Part shown: positions 61,005-64,000 of the stretch, piece by piece | How positions within the stretch are numbered: the stretch's first letter is position 1 | Layout: the number at the start of each line of letters is the position of its first letter | NCBI GenBank assembly: GCA_015680905.1 | Contig: CM027377.1 | Coordinates: 10,502,501-10,566,500, forward strand | DNA from: Coptis chinensis | Lineage: Eukaryota > Streptophyta > Magnoliopsida > Ranunculales > Ranunculaceae | DNA: 64,000 bases | Direction: 5' to 3' | Made by a program: the position numbers and the translations under genes | Notes under the pieces: model-generated | Database searches by the model: none | What the model was told of the DNA's origin: nothing | The model's input: only the letters and a program-made list of their open reading frames with translations

Positions 61005-62153
61005 TGATAAGAGCCCAAAACTGTAGTTTTAACCCCTTAACAATCATACTTTTAGACCAATTATGTGAATAATAAGTAAGAGTTAATACCGACACGTGTT
61101 TTTATGCATTTCAGGGCTTCAAAGTCCATTATGTGCGAAAATGTGCCACTTTAGCGAGATAAAGGAGCAAAGGTCGGTTGCTAAGGAGTTCTGTGATTAA
61201 AGGCCAAGATTCAAGAAGACAAAGCCTCTGTAAAAGCCCGTCCAAAAGATGAAGAGTCAAAGTCCACGCGGAAAAAAAAGGCACAAAGTCAACAGAACTT
61301 CCGAAGACCATATCTTTGGACTCAGACCTCGGAATGGGGCCTACCTTATGTCAAAACGACCGGCTCGGAAAGAGCTTTCCAATGGTCCAAGCCTTGACCC
61401 AATCAGAGGAGAAAAAGTGGACGAAAAGTCTGTGGAAGCCAACTGCAGCTGAAGAGGCCTTTTTAGACTGAAAGAATTGGGTTTTGGGCCTGATTCTCTG
61501 GCCCAAAGCATGGCTCCAAGCCCATGCACGATTTTTGGATCTGGATGTATAAAAACAAAAGCTTAGCTCTTTGTTAATGGTAGGCAGTTAGGTTAGGAAG
61601 CTTATGTTAATGGAGTTTAGGGTTAGAAAAAGTTAGATCTAGAATAATTTTTAGATCTAGATCTAGTTTTGAATCTCCATTTTTATTAGTTTTCATTTCC
61701 CTTGTTTTAATTTAAAGTATTAAAATATTGTTATTGCTTCATTAGATAAATCAAGTAGTTTATTATTGATCAAATTCGATTTTGTCATTTATCTATTGCT
61801 TAGATCTAATTTCATTTCTTGGTTGTTAGTCATTTCGTAGTTATTGATGTTAGATTTTAATTATTGTTTGTTAAATTTCATAAAGTTAGAATCTTTAGAT
61901 TTAGTTGTCTTAAATTTATAATTAGTTTTAGTTTAAACACCAAACACATCACTCTCACTGTTCCTTGTGTTTGAATAATTGAATTCTATTTAAGTCTTGA
62001 GGGTTTAAGAGTGGAACGAAATCCTTACTCGTTGTATTGCATGATTATGTTTTGAGAGTAAGAAGAATTGATTTAAACGTAAGAACGGTAGGATTACGTA
62101 TTAGTGTTCTTGTAGCATTAATATTTAGGATTCTATTATTTTTACGATTATCA
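61005..62153 (+). repeat. E4 3' LTR
   Basis: 1149 bp, starts tgataagagcccaaaactgt and ends ...tacgattatca. It matches the 5' LTR over its full length. Confidence 0.9.
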
Positions 62154-63117
62154 CCCCTCAGCAAAATGGGGTTCCTGAACGAAAAAATAGACATCTTTTG
62201 GAGGTCACTCGGTCTTTATTAATTGGTGGTCATGTCCCATCTCACTTATAGGGTGAAGCTTTGAACTCTGCTATTTACTTGATGAATCATACACCTTCTA
62301 GTGTTGTCCTATTTCGGAGACCCTTAGATGTGCTTTCTGATCACTGTACGCTTCTGCCCATTGTTCATTTTGCACCCTATATCTTTGGGCGTGTGGTGTA
62401 TGTTCACTTACATACACAACAATGCACCAAACTTTATCCACGTGCGTTGAAGTGTGTCTTTGTTGGGTATGGCTCAACTCAGAAGGGTTATAAGTGTTAT
62501 CATCCATTTTCTAATTTTTTTTTCTCAATGGATGTTATTTTCCATGAACACAACCTTTTTTATACAGAGATCACTGATTCTTCACTTCAGGGGGAGAATA
62601 GAAATGAAATGTAGAATCTTGATGATATAATGGTCTTTGATTTATTGAGACCACAATCACCTAGTGATAAAAACTCAATAGAAGAAGTCGATGCAACCTC
62701 CACTGAAAGTGCTCAAGTGAAGGATGTGAAGATCAAGTCCATGATTGTACATTACCTCCTACAACGGATCCACTAATCCAATCTTCTCCAAAACAATCTT
62801 CTTCAGAAGACCCATTAGAGGTATCGCCTGACTCTATTATTGTTGATTCTAATACTCATAATGTTGGTGAGTCTAATATTCATGATGTTAATCTACCTAG
62901 TCTTAATTCTGAACTAGTTCAATATCATCTTCCACCTCGATCTAACCGTGGCCAACCATCAATTAAATATGAACCTGATCCTAAAGCTAAAATGAAATAT
63001 CCCATAAGCAACCATGTGTCATCTCACAAATTGTCCAAGTCATATGCATCTTATGTATTCCAGTTATCATCTGTCTCTATTCCTAGTAAAATCACGAGAA
63101 GCTTTAGCAGATTCTAG
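62154..63117 (+). pseudogene. Copia integrase region, second part (fossil)
   Basis: Resumes with TPQQNGVPERKNRHLLEVTR, the segment with the third catalytic residue (Glu), then ALNSAIYLMNHTPSSV. After it comes ALKCVFVGYGSTQKGYKCYH, typical of the Copia integrase C-terminus. The connector to reverse transcriptase ends near SNRGQPSIKY (about 62940). Fossil, broken. Confidence 0.85.
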
Positions 63118-64000
63118 ATGGACAAAGCTATGGAAGAAGAAATGGTAGCACTGAAAAAGAATGCCACTTGGGAACTTGTAATCTTACCAAAGGGAAAGAA
63201 GACAGTGGGGTGCAGATGGGTATTTACAGTCAAGCTCAAAGCAGATGGGGCTATTGAGAGATACAAAGCTCGGCTGGTTGCGAAAGGGTATACACAATCT
63301 TATGGTGTAGATTATCAAGAAACTTTTGCACCGGTTGCTAAACTCAATACTGTGAGAGTACTTTTGTCATTAGCAGCTAATAAAGATTGGCTTCTTCTTC
63401 AGTTTGATGTAAAAAATGCTTTCTTGCATGGAGATCTTACTGAATAAGTATATATGGATCCTCCCCCAGGTATACCAGAATACTCAGATACAACAGTGGT
63501 CTGTAAACTAAAGAAGGCATTGTATGGGTTAAAACAATCCCCAAGAGCTTGGTTTGGCAAGTTCACCAAGTCTATGAAGAAATTCGGCTACAAACAAAGC
63601 AACTCGGATCACACTTTGTTTTTAAAACACAGAAGAGGTAAAATCACTGCTTTGATTATCTATGTTGATGATATGGTGGTGATAGGTGATGATCATGAGG
63701 AGATTTCTAGTTTACAACAGTATCTGGCTTCTGAATTTGAAATGAAACAACTCGGAGACCTTAAATATTTCCTTGGGATTGAGGTAGCCCGATCAACAAA
63801 TGGTATTTTCTTATCCCAGCGGAAATATATTCTTGATTTATTATCTGAGACGGGAATGCTCGGATGTAAGCCAGTTGATACTCCCATTGAGCAGAACCAC
63901 AAGTTGTTTCTGTGTTTGAATGCAACTCCAACCGATAAGGGGAGATATCATAAGCTTGTAGGAAACCCGATCTATTTATCGCGATACCGGCCGATATTGC
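63118..64000 (+). pseudogene. Copia reverse transcriptase region, cut by window end (fossil)
   Basis: [18 protein letters not shown] opens the domain. [40 protein letters not shown], and the catalytic box IYVDDMVVIGDD (about 63658-63693) follow. LGDLKYFLGIEVARS comes later. The sequence leaves the window near the end of the domain. Confidence 0.9.

Larger units (their letters stand above)
52492..62153 (+). mobile_element. Athila-like non-autonomous LTR retroelement E4 (fossil, structurally complete)
   Basis: Both LTRs (52492-53648 and 61005-62153), primer-binding site 53651-53669, polypurine tract 60992-61004, and an exact 5-bp target duplication cccct (52487-52491 and 62154-62158) are present. 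Inside are a leader with GC-rich array, gag (from 54858), an acidic/proline-rich region, a second GC-rich array, an extra frame (about 58330-59070) and a long noncoding tail. No reverse transcriptase or integrase is recognisable. LTRs are very alike, differing by a few percent, largely one-base length changes, so insertion is recent. Coding parts carry about ten interruptions. Sister of E3. Confidence 0.9.
51065..64000 (+). mobile_element. Ty1/Copia element of Ale/Retrofit type (fossil), split by E4
   Basis: A short 5' LTR (51065-51240) and a primer-binding-like site are followed by protease, integrase and reverse transcriptase, in Copia order. Element E4 occupies 52492-62153. The Copia integrase resumes exactly after the E4 target duplication. 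The element runs off the window end within its reverse transcriptase, so the 3' LTR is not seen. The short LTR and reverse transcriptase style suggest the Ale/Retrofit lineage. Gag is hardly recognisable. Broken, with about six interruptions. Confidence 0.85.

Overview
This is nuclear DNA of a flowering plant, most likely a dicot. It is AT-rich and gene-poor, host genes have introns with GT..AG sites, and most of it is transposable elements of plant-only lineages (Athila-type Ty3/Gypsy, Ale/Retrofit-type Ty1/Copia, MULE and hAT DNA transposons). The species cannot be told. I see no tRNA, rRNA, CRISPR or bacterial-type feature.

Layout. 1-7.6 kb: a tandem duplication, an unrecognised coding-like relic, a non-autonomous hAT (1623-2903, exact 8-bp target duplication) inside an LTR-like tandem repeat, a cgatat-rich repeat, a small secreted glycine-rich-protein gene with broken frame (4923-5733), and a MULE-type element carrying a zinc-finger gene fragment (5995-7085). 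7.6-16.3 kb: a 5'-truncated Athila element (E1). 16.3-28.9 kb: a MULE transposase gene with FAR1-like, DDE, SWIM and OTU parts, split inside its OTU domain by a minus-strand Athila-like element (E3, 18726-28647). 28.9-33.6 kb: AT-rich repeats, LTR remnants and minisatellites. 33.6-42.0 kb: a complete-looking Athila-type element (E2) with both LTRs but no recognised reverse transcriptase or integrase. 42.1-44.6 kb: a minus-strand plant-mobile-domain (PMD) gene with several exons. 44.6-51.0 kb: mostly unassigned DNA and a second, opposite copy of the LTR-like repeat seen at 32 kb. 51.1 kb to the window end: a Copia element split in its integrase by element E4 (52492-62153), whose target duplication cccct is exact.

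E3 and E4 are sister non-autonomous families. They share LTR ends, the primer-binding site and the polypurine tract, and carry gag, a divergent acidic region and an extra open frame. Neither has a recognisable pol. In both, a GC-rich array based on gagcgcgacccgcgcc lies before gag and again before the extra frame, and a TATA-like box precedes the second array. This is the most original structure in the window. E2 is a different non-autonomous type in which an Athila gag-protease is joined to a coiled-coil/zinc-knuckle segment that looks Copia-derived.

Only two loci look like host genes (the glycine-rich protein and the PMD gene), and both have frame breaks. Some may be sequencing errors, because the two E4 LTRs differ largely by single-base length changes in homopolymer runs.
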